From the NCBI RefSeq assembly GCF_002258785.1, contig NZ_NOYI01000025.1:1-61995 (forward strand): a stretch of DNA of 61,995 nt, written 5' to 3'. Source of the stretch: Rhodococcus sp. 06-235-1A. Its GTDB lineage: Bacteria > Actinomycetota > Actinomycetes > Mycobacteriales > Mycobacteriaceae. Of this stretch, positions 8,839-17,556 are shown piece after piece. Each line of letters opens with the position of its first letter. Within the stretch, counting starts at the first letter, position 1. The notes below the pieces were generated by a model, which was not told where the DNA came from, made no database searches, and saw only the letters and a program-made list of their open reading frames with translations. The position numbers and the translations under genes were made by a program.

Positions 8839-9905
8839 CGCGGACCCCCGTTCCAGTTCTGTGGTGGGCCGTAGTTCTGTGGCGGGGCGTAGTTCTGCGG
8901 CGGCGGGCCGTACCCAGGCGGCGGGCCGTAACCCTGCTGATAGCCCTGTTGGTACCCGGGCGGCGGGCCGTACGGATTCTGCGACACCGGTGCTGCGGCG
9001 TACTGACCCGCCGTCATCGACAGGAACACTTGCTCGAGGTCGACGTGTTCGCTGGTGGTGCCGAAGACCGTGACCTCGGCGTCGGCGGCGATACGCGCGA
9101 TGGTGGCCGCGTCGCTGCCGGCGACGCCGATGCGGCCGTCGGGCATGAGCTGGGAATCGGTGAGGCCGTTCGACGCCAATGCGATCGCCAGTTTCGCCGG
9201 ATCCGACGCGGCGACGAGTACGCGGCTGGGATGGGTGGACCGTAGTTGTGCGATCGAACCCTGGTACTTCAGCGTGCCCGCGCTCACGATCACCAGATGG
9301 TCGACGGTCTGCTCGATCTCGCGCAGGATGTGGCTCGAGATCAGGACGGTTCGGCCTGACGCGGCGAACGCCTTCAGGAAGTCGCGGAGCCAGGCGATTC
9401 CCTCGGGGTCGAGTCCGTTGGCGGGTTCGTCGAGCACGAGTATTTCCGGATCACCCAGCAGAGCGGTCGCCAGCGTCAGGCGTTGACGCATCCCGAGGGA
9501 GAAGCCGCCCGCGGCGCGGTTGGCGGCGTCGCCGAGGCCCACGAGTTGGAGCACGTCGAGGGCGCGGCTGTCGGGCACGCCGATCGCCGCGGTGTAGATC
9601 TTCAGGTGGTGTGCGGCGCTGCGCTTGGGGTGCAGGCTCAGCGAGTCGAGAACGGCTCCCACCGCGTGGGCCGGGTGCGCCGCCGTGCGAAACGGTAGGC
9701 TGTTGACGAGGCCGACCCCCGAGGTGGGTGCGACGAGCCCGAGCAGCATGCGCAGCGTGGTGGTCTTACCCGATCCGTTGGGGCCGAGGAATCCGGTGAC
9801 GGTGCCGCGCGGAACGGCGAAGCTCAGGTCCGACACTGCGCGAACGGTGCCGAACTGCTTGGTCAGTGCCTGCGCTTCGAGCGCAGCTCCCGGATAGCTG
9901 GTCAT
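8835..9905 (-). CDS. ABC transporter ATP-binding protein with Q/G/Y/P-rich tail
   Basis: A 356-residue ATPase, using the ATG at 9905 (MTSYPGAAL); an in-frame start 16 codons upstream is less likely because the family homology begins here. It has Walker A GPNGSGKTT, signature FSLGMRQR and Walker B ILVLDEPANGLDP, as in the ABC-2/CcmA-like class. The last 45 or so residues (PYGPPPGYQQGYQQGYG and similar) are a low-complexity Gln/Gly/Tyr/Pro tail unlike the usual C-terminus. It is encoded by imperfect tandem DNA repeats near 8838-8975. It pairs with the permease at 8068-8838. Confidence 0.92.
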   Translation of the reverse strand: MTSYPGAALEAQALTKQFGTVRAVSDLSFAVPRGTVTGFLGPNGSGKTTTLRMLLGLVAPTSGVGLVNSLPFRTAAHPAHAVGAVLDSLSLHPKRSAAHHLKIYTAAIGVPDSRALDVLQLVGLGDAANRAAGGFSLGMRQRLTLATALLGDPEILVLDEPANGLDPEGIAWLRDFLKAFAASGRTVLISSHILREIEQTVDHLVIVSAGTLKYQGSIAQLRSTHPSRVLVAASDPAKLAIALASNGLTDSQLMPDGRIGVAGSDAATIARIAADAEVTVFGTTSEHVDLEQVFLSMTAGQYAAAPVSQNPYGPPPGYQQGYQQGYGPPPGYGPPPQNYAPPQNYGPPQNWNGGPR

Positions 9906-10015
9906 CTGTGCGCAATCCCCCTGGCCGTCGGTCACCTCGTGTACCGGCTGCACGCGGCAACCGGTACCCGAGGCTACGGGGTGCGACCGACGACGTCGCG
10001 AGAGAGCCTTTTCTG

Positions 10016-10855
10016 TCAGCCCTTCAGCGCGGCGGCGACCTCTCGGTAGGTCACGAGCGGATCGGCGTCGTCGGGGAGCGCGTGCAGCGTCACGTGCGAT
10101 GCACCGGCGTCGAGGTGCTCGTTCAATCGGGCGGCGATCGCGTCGGCCGTGCCGTGCGCTACCAGTGCGTCGATCAGTCGGTCGCTACCGCCGTCGGCTA
10201 TTTCCTCGTCGGAGTACCCGAGTCGGTTCAGATTGTTGGTGTAGTTGCGCAGGTGCAGGTAGGGATTGTTCACCGGCGGCCTACCGATCGAGCGTGCCTT
10301 CTCGGGATCCGATTCGAGGACCACCTTGTGTTCGGGGGCCAGAATCTTGTCCGGACCCAGCGCTTCTCGCGCCTCACGGGTGTGCTCGGGGGTGGTCAGG
10401 TACGGATGCGCACCGGCGGTGCGGTCGGCGGCCAGCGCGAGCACCTTCGGCCCGAGTGCGGCGAGGACGCGCCGCTCCACCGGCACACCGGCCTCGTCCA
10501 GATCGTCTAGATACGACACCAGCGCGTCGTACGGCTTGGTGTACTCCTGCGTCGCCTCCGGGTGGCCGGCACCGATTCCGAGGACGAATCGTCCCGGATG
10601 CTTCTTCTCCAACCGGTGATACGACGCGGCGACGTCGGCGGCCGCGTCCGACCAGATGTTGACGATGCCGGTCGCGACGACGACGCTCTCGGTGGCATCG
10701 AGGATGTCCTCGGTGGTGGTCAGGTCCGCTGGCGGTGAGCCGCCGAGCCAGATCGTGCCGTAGCCGAAGGATTCGATCGCGCGCGACAGTTCGGGAGTGA
10801 ATGCCGAATGAAGTCGCCAGACGCCGTACTTGCCGAGTTCAGGTGTGGAAGTCAT
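10016..10855 (-). CDS. LLM-class F420-dependent oxidoreductase
   Basis: A 279-residue luciferase-like flavin/F420 oxidoreductase starting at ATG 10855 (MTSTPELGKYGVW). Family features include the N-terminal YGTIWLGGSPP strand, ATGIVNIW, RFVLGIGAGHPE and a C-terminal HVTLHALPDD. Members use reduced F420 or FMN on diverse substrates, and the substrate here is unknown. It lies 43 bp downstream of the EcsC-like gene on the same strand and is probably co-transcribed with it. Confidence 0.88.
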   Translation of the reverse strand: MTSTPELGKYGVWRLHSAFTPELSRAIESFGYGTIWLGGSPPADLTTTEDILDATESVVVATGIVNIWSDAAADVAASYHRLEKKHPGRFVLGIGAGHPEATQEYTKPYDALVSYLDDLDEAGVPVERRVLAALGPKVLALAADRTAGAHPYLTTPEHTREAREALGPDKILAPEHKVVLESDPEKARSIGRPPVNNPYLHLRNYTNNLNRLGYSDEEIADGGSDRLIDALVAHGTADAIAARLNEHLDAGASHVTLHALPDDADPLVTYREVAAALKG

Positions 10856-10898
10856 GTTCGGTGTCAACGCTGCAGGCGCACGAAGATTCCGCGAGCTC

Positions 10899-11618
10899 TC
10901 ACTCGTCCGGCTCGATGACGCGGTTCTCCGGGAACCGAGCGGGCGGCGGACCGAACGCCTCGCGAGCGTTCTTGATGACGCCCTTGCCGACAGCACGGTT
11001 TCCGGCGCCGCCGATCGCTGCGCCGATTCCGGCGGGGAGCAACTTACCCACCAACAGTGCGCTGCGCTTGGCGAGGTACTTGGTGATGAACTTCTTCACC
11101 AGAGACCTGTTCATGCTGGTCATCGAGCCGCCGGGGATCCGGGAGGTGATCAGTGGCCCCCAGTTCTTCGCGGTCTTTCCCACTGTCCGCTGCACGATCT
11201 GCATACCCGATTCGCCCAGCGCGACCGAGAGCACCAGGGCGCGTCGTTGCTGGTGGTTCTCGACGGGGATGCCGTGCACGGCCGCCACCGACAGCGTCAG
11301 CAGTGCCGAGGACTCGATGAAGAAGGCCGTCTCGGCACCCACCGCGGCGAGCGAGGCAACGGTTCCGACGCCGGGAATCGCCGCGGCACCGCCGACCGCC
11401 GAGCCGCTGCCGGTGACCGCGAGCAGAAATCGCTTCTCCAGCCGTTCGATGATCTGCGCGGGGGTGTCGTACGGGTGTGCTCGACGCACATGCGCGACGT
11501 ACTTGTCGACGGCAGGCCCCTGCAGGCGGCTGGCGTTGTCGAGGATGTTGACCAGGGCACGTTCGAGCTTGCCTCCGTTCGCGACCTCGATCTGTGCGTC
11601 GTCCTTCTTGCCTGCCAT
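10899..11618 (-). CDS. EcsC-like protein of unknown function
   Basis: A 239-residue protein beginning MAGKKDDAQIEVANGG. It has a Gly/Ala-rich hydrophobic stretch (AVGGAAAIPGVGTVASLAAVG) and a second one near the C-terminus (LLPAGIGAAIGGAGNRAVG). This resembles EcsC-family proteins, whose biochemical role is not established. A peripheral or membrane-inserting protein is plausible. It precedes the LLM oxidoreductase by 43 bp. The family call is from pattern only. Confidence 0.65.
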   Translation of the reverse strand: MAGKKDDAQIEVANGGKLERALVNILDNASRLQGPAVDKYVAHVRRAHPYDTPAQIIERLEKRFLLAVTGSGSAVGGAAAIPGVGTVASLAAVGAETAFFIESSALLTLSVAAVHGIPVENHQQRRALVLSVALGESGMQIVQRTVGKTAKNWGPLITSRIPGGSMTSMNRSLVKKFITKYLAKRSALLVGKLLPAGIGAAIGGAGNRAVGKGVIKNAREAFGPPPARFPENRVIEPDE

Positions 11619-11673
11619 CGGTGCCTCTTTCGGTCGCGAGCATGGAGTCGGTCGATCAGGGGTGGTTCTACAC

Positions 11674-12693
11674 CTACGCGGGAACCCAGTGATCGGACGG
11701 AACGAGTTCGTCGGGCTTCGGCGGCGGGGGAGCGGTGCCGTCGCCGAAGGGTGATCCTCCCAGTGACTCTCGTCCGTGGGGTTCGAGCCAGCCGTGTAGA
11801 TCAGGGCCCTTGGGCACGATGCCCGACGGATTGATGTCGGTGTGCACCTCGTAGTAGTGCCGTTTGATGTGGTCGAAGTCGACGGTGTCGCCGAATCCGG
11901 GGGTCTGGAACAGATCGCGAGCGTAGTTCCACAGCACCGGCATCTCGCTGAGCTTGCTGCGGTTGCACTTGAAGTGCCCGTGATAGACGGGATCGAACCG
12001 CACCAGGGTGGTGAACAGTCGCACGTCGGCTTCGGTGATGTGGTCTCCGACGAGGTATCGCCGAGTGGACAGGCGCTCGACGAGCCAGTCGAGACGGGCG
12101 AACAGACGGTCGTAGGCCTGGTCGTACGCCTCTTGTGATCCGGCGAATCCGCAGCGGTAGACGCCGTTGTTGACGTCTCGGAACACGAGGTCGGCGACCT
12201 CGTCGATCTCGCCGCGCAATGCCTCCGGATACAGATCGGGGGCTCCGTCGCGGTGGTACTGCGTCCACTCGGTCGACAGATCCAGCGTGATCTGTGTGTA
12301 GTCGTTGGTCACGACTTCGCCGGTGGGCACGTCGACGATGGCGGGGACTGTGATGCCGCGTTCGTAGTCGGGGAACCGGGCGAAGTAGGCGTCCTGCAAC
12401 CTCGGAATCTGGAGTACCGAGTCGACGCCGCCGGGCTCCTCCTGGAAGTTCCAGCTGCGCGGGTCGTGGGTCGGCCCCGGAATGCCCAGGGAGAGAACGT
12501 CTTCGAGTCCGAGTAGCCGCCGAACGATGATGGACCGATGTGCCCACGGGCAGGCACGCGCTGCGATCAATCGATACCGCCCCGGCTCCACCGGATAGCC
12601 GTCGCGGCCGTCTTCGGTGATTCGCGTCGGAATGTAGTTCGTGTCTCTCTTGAATTCCTTGCCCGGTTCCACGTACGCGGCGTCATCGGCCAT
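11674..12693 (-). CDS. Xi-class glutathione S-transferase / thiol-hydroquinone reductase
   Basis: A 339-residue GST of the Xi (YqjG/ECM4) class. The catalytic cysteine lies in CPWAHRS, followed by the conserved WNFQEEPGG-type region, VVTNDYTQIT and the C-terminal helical domain (YLVGDHITEADVRLFTTLVRFDPVY). These enzymes reduce glutathionyl-hydroquinones. Actinobacteria of this group use mycothiol instead, so the physiological substrate is probably a mycothiyl-hydroquinone (inference). The C-terminus carries a Pro-rich extension (TAPPPPKPDELV). Confidence 0.92.
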   Translation of the reverse strand: MADDAAYVEPGKEFKRDTNYIPTRITEDGRDGYPVEPGRYRLIAARACPWAHRSIIVRRLLGLEDVLSLGIPGPTHDPRSWNFQEEPGGVDSVLQIPRLQDAYFARFPDYERGITVPAIVDVPTGEVVTNDYTQITLDLSTEWTQYHRDGAPDLYPEALRGEIDEVADLVFRDVNNGVYRCGFAGSQEAYDQAYDRLFARLDWLVERLSTRRYLVGDHITEADVRLFTTLVRFDPVYHGHFKCNRSKLSEMPVLWNYARDLFQTPGFGDTVDFDHIKRHYYEVHTDINPSGIVPKGPDLHGWLEPHGRESLGGSPFGDGTAPPPPKPDELVPSDHWVPA

Positions 12694-12758
12694 GCTTGTT
12701 GCTCCTCAGCTCGACTGGTTCTTCCGACGCTACCCAGTTCGGAGCCGGCCCAACCGGA

Positions 12759-13502
12759 TCAGGGTCGAGGCGCAGCGGTGTGACACACGCCGATTTCGAC
12801 GTATCCCAGCCGCGCGGCGAGGCGTCGAGCACTGGCGTTCTCGGGTCGCGATCGCCATTGCGGAATCAACCCGTCGTCGATGGCGTCGTTGGTCGCCAGC
12901 CGCCCGACCACCTGGGCGTGGCCGCGTCGGCGATGATCAGGGTCGGTCAGCACGCGCATGTCGGCCAGGATCAGCTGCTCCTCCGAGTAACCGGCGGAGG
13001 AGAGCGAGTGCGCCGAGTCCGCGGGCCTGTCGTCGCCCAACAGCGTGAACCAGTTCCGCGAGACCGGCTCTCCGAATGCCTCGGCAACGTCGGCATCACT
13101 GCAGTGCGCCGCAAGATTGCGAGCATGCACCGCATCGTGGGAGATCAATGGATCGTGCACGTCGATGGAGTGGCCGATCTCCGACCCGTACGCCAGTGTG
13201 TGGGTGTCGATGTCGTACTGCTCCGCCCGATCACTCAGGAGCGACGTGACCCAGGTTCGGTCCGTTCCCGGCAGGCCGGTGATCGCGCGTGAGGCGTCCA
13301 CCACCCACGACGGACCCGAGATCAGGGTGGTTCCTGCCAGCTGCAGCACCGTGACCTTCTTCGTGTCGGCGACATGTTCGACGCGGTCGGCCGCGGTGTC
13401 GAGGGCTCGATCGTCGAGCTGCAGCTGCCTGCACCAGGCCAGACGAACGATGTCGAGTTTGTGGGCGTCGAACCGGCCTGCGTCGAGAAGGGGGAAATCC
13501 AC
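12759..13502 (-). CDS. GNAT-family N-acetyltransferase
   Basis: A 247-residue protein with a GTG start. The C-terminal half carries the acetyl-CoA binding signature: a beta4-type LADMRVLTDPDHRRRGHAQ with the R-R-R-G-H-A pyrophosphate loop, then RPENASARRLAARLGYVEIG, typical of motif B. The N-terminal half is divergent, as in two-domain GNATs. The substrate is not predictable. Its start is 173 bp from the divergently transcribed cspA. Confidence 0.8.
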   Translation of the reverse strand: MDFPLLDAGRFDAHKLDIVRLAWCRQLQLDDRALDTAADRVEHVADTKKVTVLQLAGTTLISGPSWVVDASRAITGLPGTDRTWVTSLLSDRAEQYDIDTHTLAYGSEIGHSIDVHDPLISHDAVHARNLAAHCSDADVAEAFGEPVSRNWFTLLGDDRPADSAHSLSSAGYSEEQLILADMRVLTDPDHRRRGHAQVVGRLATNDAIDDGLIPQWRSRPENASARRLAARLGYVEIGVCHTAAPRP

Positions 13503-13675
13503 GTGTCGAGACTAGCCATCGCGCCCGAGAGCAACGTTCTGGTTTTACCGTCCGAAAGCAATCTTTCGAACTTTTTCGCCCCCGGTGTTTCGCTCAGCGC
13601 CGATAGATGGCAGACTCGCATTTGAGATTAGAGCTTCGACGTGAAGATCTAGCTCGCTTACAGAAGGTTTACAGA

Positions 13676-13879
13676 ATGACGCAGGGCAGTGTGAAGTGGT
13701 TCAACGGCGAAAAGGGCTTCGGCTTCATCGAGCAGGATGGTGGCGGACCGGACGTTTTCGTTCATTACTCGGAGATTCAGGGTAGCGGCTTCAAGTCGCT
13801 CGACGAGGGCCAGCGCGTGGAGTTCGAGGTGGGCCAGGGTCAGAAGGGCCCCCAGGCTACCGGCGTCCGCGCCATCTGA
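13676..13879 (+). CDS. cspA: Cold-shock protein (CspA family)
   Basis: A 67-residue single OB-fold nucleic-acid chaperone. I chose ATG 13676 (MTQGSVKWFN) because it gives the exact family length; an upstream in-frame ATG would add unrelated residues. RNP1 (KGFGFIE) and RNP2 (VFVHY) are intact. The roughly 170-nt leader between it and the GNAT gene may hold a thermosensitive 5' UTR, as for other csp genes (inference). A strong hairpin follows at 13953-13992. Confidence 0.95.
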   Translation: MTQGSVKWFNGEKGFGFIEQDGGGPDVFVHYSEIQGSGFKSLDEGQRVEFEVGQGQKGPQATGVRAI

Positions 13880-13952
13880 TTCAAACTTCGTAACCCGATT
13901 TCTCCTGGCGGAGTGAGCTTCTCGAAGTAATCTCCACCAGAAACTCGGTGAC

Positions 13953-13992
13953 AAGGCCGGATACACGGAAGAAATTCCGAGTATCCGGCCTT
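13953..13992 (+). terminator. cspA terminator: 17-bp hairpin with GAAA tetraloop
   Basis: A 12-bp perfect stem (13953-13964 with 13981-13992) encloses an A-A mismatch, then a further 5-bp stem (CGGAA/TTCCG) closed by a GAAA (GNRA) tetraloop at 13971-13974. Weak T-rich sequence follows. It is an exceptionally stable intrinsic-terminator-like structure. Confidence 0.85.
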
Positions 13993-14121
13993 CGTCTGTT
14001 GGAACGGGACATCGACCTCGGTCGGTGTCCTCAGTTCGTTCGCGGGCGAGTGTTCCGTATGTCCGATTGATCCCCAGGTCGGAGCAATGTCCGGGTTGCA
14101 GTCCGCCCAGTCATGGACCTA

Positions 14122-14137
14122 TATTCCACTTGGAATA
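14122..14137. promoter_or_regulatory. Candidate PadR operator
   Basis: A perfect 7-bp inverted repeat with a 2-nt spacer (TATTCCA-CT-TGGAATA) sits about 30 bp upstream of the padR start. An AT-rich AATAAT at 14133-14138 could be the -10 element, so binding would block transcription. Its role is inferred from position and symmetry. Confidence 0.5.
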
Positions 14138-14167
14138 ATTCGCTTGGGATATCCGGATGGAGGTGCG

Positions 14168-14773
14168 ATGCGAGGGGAGGCAGTGAATCCGCTGGGAGTG
14201 TCGGTTCTGGCACTGCTCTCGGAAGGCGCTATGCATCCCTACGAGATGTACCAACTGCTGTTGGAGCGCAAGGAAGATCGAATCGTCAAGGTTCGGCCCG
14301 GATCGCTCTACCATGCCGTTGCCCGACTCCACGGGCAAGAACTGGTGGCCGAGGTCGGAACGGACCGTGGCGGCAACCGACCCGAACGCACCACCTACGA
14401 GATCACGCCGGCCGGTCGACGCGTTCTCGTCGAACGGCTCGCCGACATCCTTCGTACCCCGGTGCGTGAGTATCCGCAGTTCGCCCTCGGCCTGTCCGAG
14501 ATGCACAACCTGCCGGCGTCCGAGGCGATCGCGTTGCTGCGTGCACGCATCGAAGACCTGTCACTGGAAATCGAGGAACTGTCCGGCTATCAGCGACTGG
14601 CTGCAGAGCGCAAGGTGTCCGAAATCTACTGGGCCGGAATCGATTACACGTACCACATGTTGTCTGCCGAAGTGAATTGGTTGACGAGCTACATCGATCG
14701 CGTCGACAGCGGCCAGTTGCCGTGGCCGCACGAGATTTCCGCACACCACACGACCCTGACGGATCGGGATTAG
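14168..14773 (+). CDS. PadR-family transcriptional regulator
   Basis: A 201-residue repressor. Residues about 7-95 form the PadR winged helix: VSVLALLSEGAMHPYEMY, GSLYHAVARL and the wing ERTTYEITPAGRRVL. The C-terminal half is the alpha-helical dimerisation domain. ATG 14168 has GGAGG 4 nt upstream; an alternative GTG at 14183 follows a strong GGGGAGG but at only 2-nt spacing. An inverted repeat upstream suggests autoregulation. The MFS efflux gene starts 9 bp downstream, so the pair is very probably a drug-responsive efflux operon. Confidence 0.93.
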   Translation: MRGEAVNPLGVSVLALLSEGAMHPYEMYQLLLERKEDRIVKVRPGSLYHAVARLHGQELVAEVGTDRGGNRPERTTYEITPAGRRVLVERLADILRTPVREYPQFALGLSEMHNLPASEAIALLRARIEDLSLEIEELSGYQRLAAERKVSEIYWAGIDYTYHMLSAEVNWLTSYIDRVDSGQLPWPHEISAHHTTLTDRD

Positions 14774-14782
14774 GAGAACAGT

Positions 14783-16237
14783 ATGAACGCCGTCGAGACC
14801 GCTCCGCCGCAACAAGAGATCAGACCCTGGCCCGCGCTCTGGGCACTGTGCCTGGGATTCTTCATGATTCTGGTCGACACGACCATCGTGGCCGTCGCTC
14901 AACCGGCGATCCTGGCGGGTCTGAACACCGACATCAACAACGTCATCTGGGTCACCAGTGCATATCTGCTGGCCTACGCCGTTCCGTTGCTCGTCACCGG
15001 ACGACTCGGTGACAAGTTCGGTCCCAGGAATCTCTACATCGCCGGCCTCGTCCTGTTCACGCTCGCCTCGGCGTGGTGCGGGCTGTCGGGATCCATCGAG
15101 ATGCTCATCGCTGCGCGTGCCGTGCAGGGTCTCGGTGCTGCGATGATCACCCCGCAGACGATGGCCGTGATCACCCGAGTGTTTCCTGCCGAGAAGCGCG
15201 GAACCGCCATGGGTGCGTGGGGAGCCGTCGCCGGTGTCGCGACGCTCGTCGGCCCGATCCTCGGCGGTGTCCTCGTCGACTCGCTCGGGTGGGAATGGAT
15301 CTTTTTCATCAACCTGCCGGTCGGCGTTGTCGCAATTGCGTTGGCGCTCAAGTTCGTTCCGGTGTTGCCCACGAACGATCACAGGTTCGATCTGCTCGGC
15401 GTCGCGCTGAGCGCCATCGGACTGTTCTGCATCGTGTTCGGTATCCAGGAGGGGCAGAAGTACGACTGGGGGACGGGAATTTGGATCCTCATCGGCGTCG
15501 GACTGCTCGTCTTCGCCGGGTTCGTCTACTGGCAGTCCGTGAACAAGAGCGAGCCTCTCGTGCCCCTGGCGCTGTTCCGCGATCGCAACTTCTCGCTGTC
15601 CAATATCGGTATCGCCGCAATGGGTTTCGCGATGTCCGGCATGATGCTGCCGATCATGTTCTACGCGCAGAGCGTCACGGGTCTCACCCCGACCCGTTCG
15701 GCACTGCTGTTCGTGCCGATGGCATTGCTGACCGGAATTCTGGCGCCCAACGTCGGCAAGCTCGTCGACAAGACGCACCCCCGCTACATCGCCGGATCGG
15801 GACTGTTCATCCTTGCAGCGTCGCTGCTGTGGTTCGCGTACGAGATGACGCCCACCACCGCGATCTGGAAGCTGCTGCTCCCCATCGCAGCAATGGGTGT
15901 GGCGAACGCGTTGATCTGGTCTCCGTTGGCGGCCACGGCAACTCGCAACCTGCCGATGAGTCAGGCCGGCGCAGGATCCGGGATCTACAACACCACCAGG
16001 ATGATCGGTTCCGTGCTCGGTAGTGCGGGCATCGGCGCGCTCATCCAGTCTCGACTGGCAGCCGAACTGCCCACCGGTGGACCGGCAACGGGGGCAAACG
16101 AATTCGCCGGCCGAGTACCGGAGATGCTGCGCGACGGCTTCACCACCGCCATGGCGCAGTCGCTGATTCTGCCCGCCGCGGTGTTGATCGTCGGCATGAT
16201 TGCAGTCTGCTGCTACGCGCGGCCGGCGTTCAAGTAG
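14783..16237 (+). CDS. DHA2-family MFS drug transporter (EmrB/QacA type)
   Basis: A 484-residue, 14-TM proton-coupled efflux permease. Motif A is seen as GRLGDKFGPRN, the DHA2 motif D1-like stretch as LVDTTIVAVAQPAI near the N-terminus, and motif C as VGPILGGVLVDSLGWEWIF. It has a strong AGGAGA RBS and lies 9 bp after padR. Induction by a PadR ligand is expected. The exported compounds are unknown. The gene ends at an elaborate bidirectional hairpin. Confidence 0.94.
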   Translation: MNAVETAPPQQEIRPWPALWALCLGFFMILVDTTIVAVAQPAILAGLNTDINNVIWVTSAYLLAYAVPLLVTGRLGDKFGPRNLYIAGLVLFTLASAWCGLSGSIEMLIAARAVQGLGAAMITPQTMAVITRVFPAEKRGTAMGAWGAVAGVATLVGPILGGVLVDSLGWEWIFFINLPVGVVAIALALKFVPVLPTNDHRFDLLGVALSAIGLFCIVFGIQEGQKYDWGTGIWILIGVGLLVFAGFVYWQSVNKSEPLVPLALFRDRNFSLSNIGIAAMGFAMSGMMLPIMFYAQSVTGLTPTRSALLFVPMALLTGILAPNVGKLVDKTHPRYIAGSGLFILAASLLWFAYEMTPTTAIWKLLLPIAAMGVANALIWSPLAATATRNLPMSQAGAGSGIYNTTRMIGSVLGSAGIGALIQSRLAAELPTGGPATGANEFAGRVPEMLRDGFTTAMAQSLILPAAVLIVGMIAVCCYARPAFK

Positions 16238-16239
16238 CT

Positions 16240-16332
16240 CATGTGAGCGGAACTTCGTAGCCCACTACGAAGCCGGAGTGGAGCCTGCGGAGCGACCGCA
16301 GGCTCCGCGCTCACATGCGGCCAAGCCGCTCT
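16240..16332. repeat. Intergenic inverted-repeat element, copy A (bidirectional terminator)
   Basis: It sits between convergent genes. Outer arms CATGTGAGC (16240-16248) and GCTCACATG (16309-16317) enclose two perfect hairpins: CTTCGTAG-ccca-CTACGAAG (16253-16272) and an 11-bp stem (16280-16290 with 16296-16306). A GCGGC-like mini-hairpin abuts the next stop codon. Bases 16243-16270 recur exactly, inverted, at 32377-32404. Confidence 0.85.
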
Positions 16333-17476
16333 ACAGACCCAGATCCCGGCCGATCAGTTCTTTCATGATTTCGTTCGATCCGGCCCAGATCTTCGTCACA
16401 CGTGCGTCTTTCCAGGCGCGGGCGGCGCGGTATTCGTTCATGAATCCGTAGCCGCCGTGCAGCTGGACGCAGTGGTCGAGAATCTCGTTCTGCACCTGCG
16501 AGCTCCACCACTTGGCCTTGGCTGCGTCGATGGCGGTCAGTTCACCGATCCCGTGGGCGGCGATGCAGTTGTCGATGTAAGCCTGTGCCACATCGAGTTT
16601 GGTGACGAGCTCGGCGAGCAGGAACTTGTTCCATTGCAGTGAGCCGATCTGCTGGCCGAATGCCTTGCGGTCCTTGGCGTACTGGAGCGTCTCCTCGAGA
16701 ATGGGGCGCACGTGCCCGAGGTTGGCCACCGAGCAGCTGATGCGTTCCTGGGGGAGCAGCTGCATCATGTGGATGAAGCCGCCGTCGAATTCGCCGATCA
16801 TGTTCGAGCTCGGGACTCGCACGTTCTCGAAGAACAGCTCGGCCGTATCGGATTCGGGCTGGCCGACCTTGTCGAGCTTGCGTCCGCGAGAGAACCCTTC
16901 GGTGCCGTTCTCGACGGCGAAGAGCGTGATGCCCCTGGCCTTCTTCTCCGGCGTGGTGCGGGTGGCGACGATGACGAGATCGGCGGAGTTGCCGTTGGTG
17001 ATGAACGTCTTGGATCCGTTGATGATGAAGTCGTCGCCGTCCTTGACGGCGGTGGTCTTCAGCGCGGCCAGGTCCGAGCCGCCGGACGGCTCGGTCATGG
17101 CGATCGCGGTGAGAATCTCGCCACTGCAGAAGCCGGGCAGCCACCGCTTCTTCTGCTCCTCGGTGGTGAGCTTGACCAGATAGGGCGCGACGATGTCCAC
17201 GTGAATACCGAAGCACGACGCCACCGCGGCACTCGAGCGGGCGAGTTCCTCGGCGAGGACGGCGTTGAATCGGTAGTCCTCGGCTCCGCTGCCGCCGTAT
17301 TCCTCCGGTACTTCCAGTCCCAGGAAGCCGTTCCGACCGGCTTCGAGCCAGATCTCGCGGTCGATGTACCGCTGTTCGACGAGCTTCTCCTCGACCGGCG
17401 TGATGGTGCGGGTGACGAACTCCCGCACCGACGCGCGGAAGTCGTCGTGATCGGCCTCGAACAGGCTGCGCTTCAT
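16331..17476 (-). CDS. Acyl-CoA dehydrogenase (FadE type)
   Basis: A 381-residue flavoprotein for the first step of acyl-CoA beta-oxidation. Landmarks are LEVPEEYGGSGAEDY (N-terminal helical domain), AIAMTEPSGGSDLAAL and FITNGNSADLVIVATR (middle beta domain, FAD contact). The C-terminal LHGGYGFMNEY and IWAGSNEIMKELIGRDLGL are of the long-chain type. It is divergently oriented from the enoyl-CoA hydratase, 80 bp apart, so a shared promoter region for beta-oxidation genes is likely. Chain-length preference is unknown. Confidence 0.93.
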   Translation of the reverse strand: MKRSLFEADHDDFRASVREFVTRTITPVEEKLVEQRYIDREIWLEAGRNGFLGLEVPEEYGGSGAEDYRFNAVLAEELARSSAAVASCFGIHVDIVAPYLVKLTTEEQKKRWLPGFCSGEILTAIAMTEPSGGSDLAALKTTAVKDGDDFIINGSKTFITNGNSADLVIVATRTTPEKKARGITLFAVENGTEGFSRGRKLDKVGQPESDTAELFFENVRVPSSNMIGEFDGGFIHMMQLLPQERISCSVANLGHVRPILEETLQYAKDRKAFGQQIGSLQWNKFLLAELVTKLDVAQAYIDNCIAAHGIGELTAIDAAKAKWWSSQVQNEILDHCVQLHGGYGFMNEYRAARAWKDARVTKIWAGSNEIMKELIGRDLGL

Positions 17477-17556
17477 ATATCTGTTCCTCTCGGTAACGGT
17501 GAGTTACCTGCGCACAATACTCGCTGGTAACAATCGCCAGGAACGGGTGTGGCACT

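Noticed and set aside
6056..9073. 1005-codon open frame on the plus strand
   Set aside because: Lies antisense to the fused ABC exporter and the ABC-2 genes; no domain, shadow only.
13607..13675. Upstream start for cspA adding 23 residues
   Set aside because: The extra residues are absent from the family and ATG 13676 gives the exact 67-residue length.
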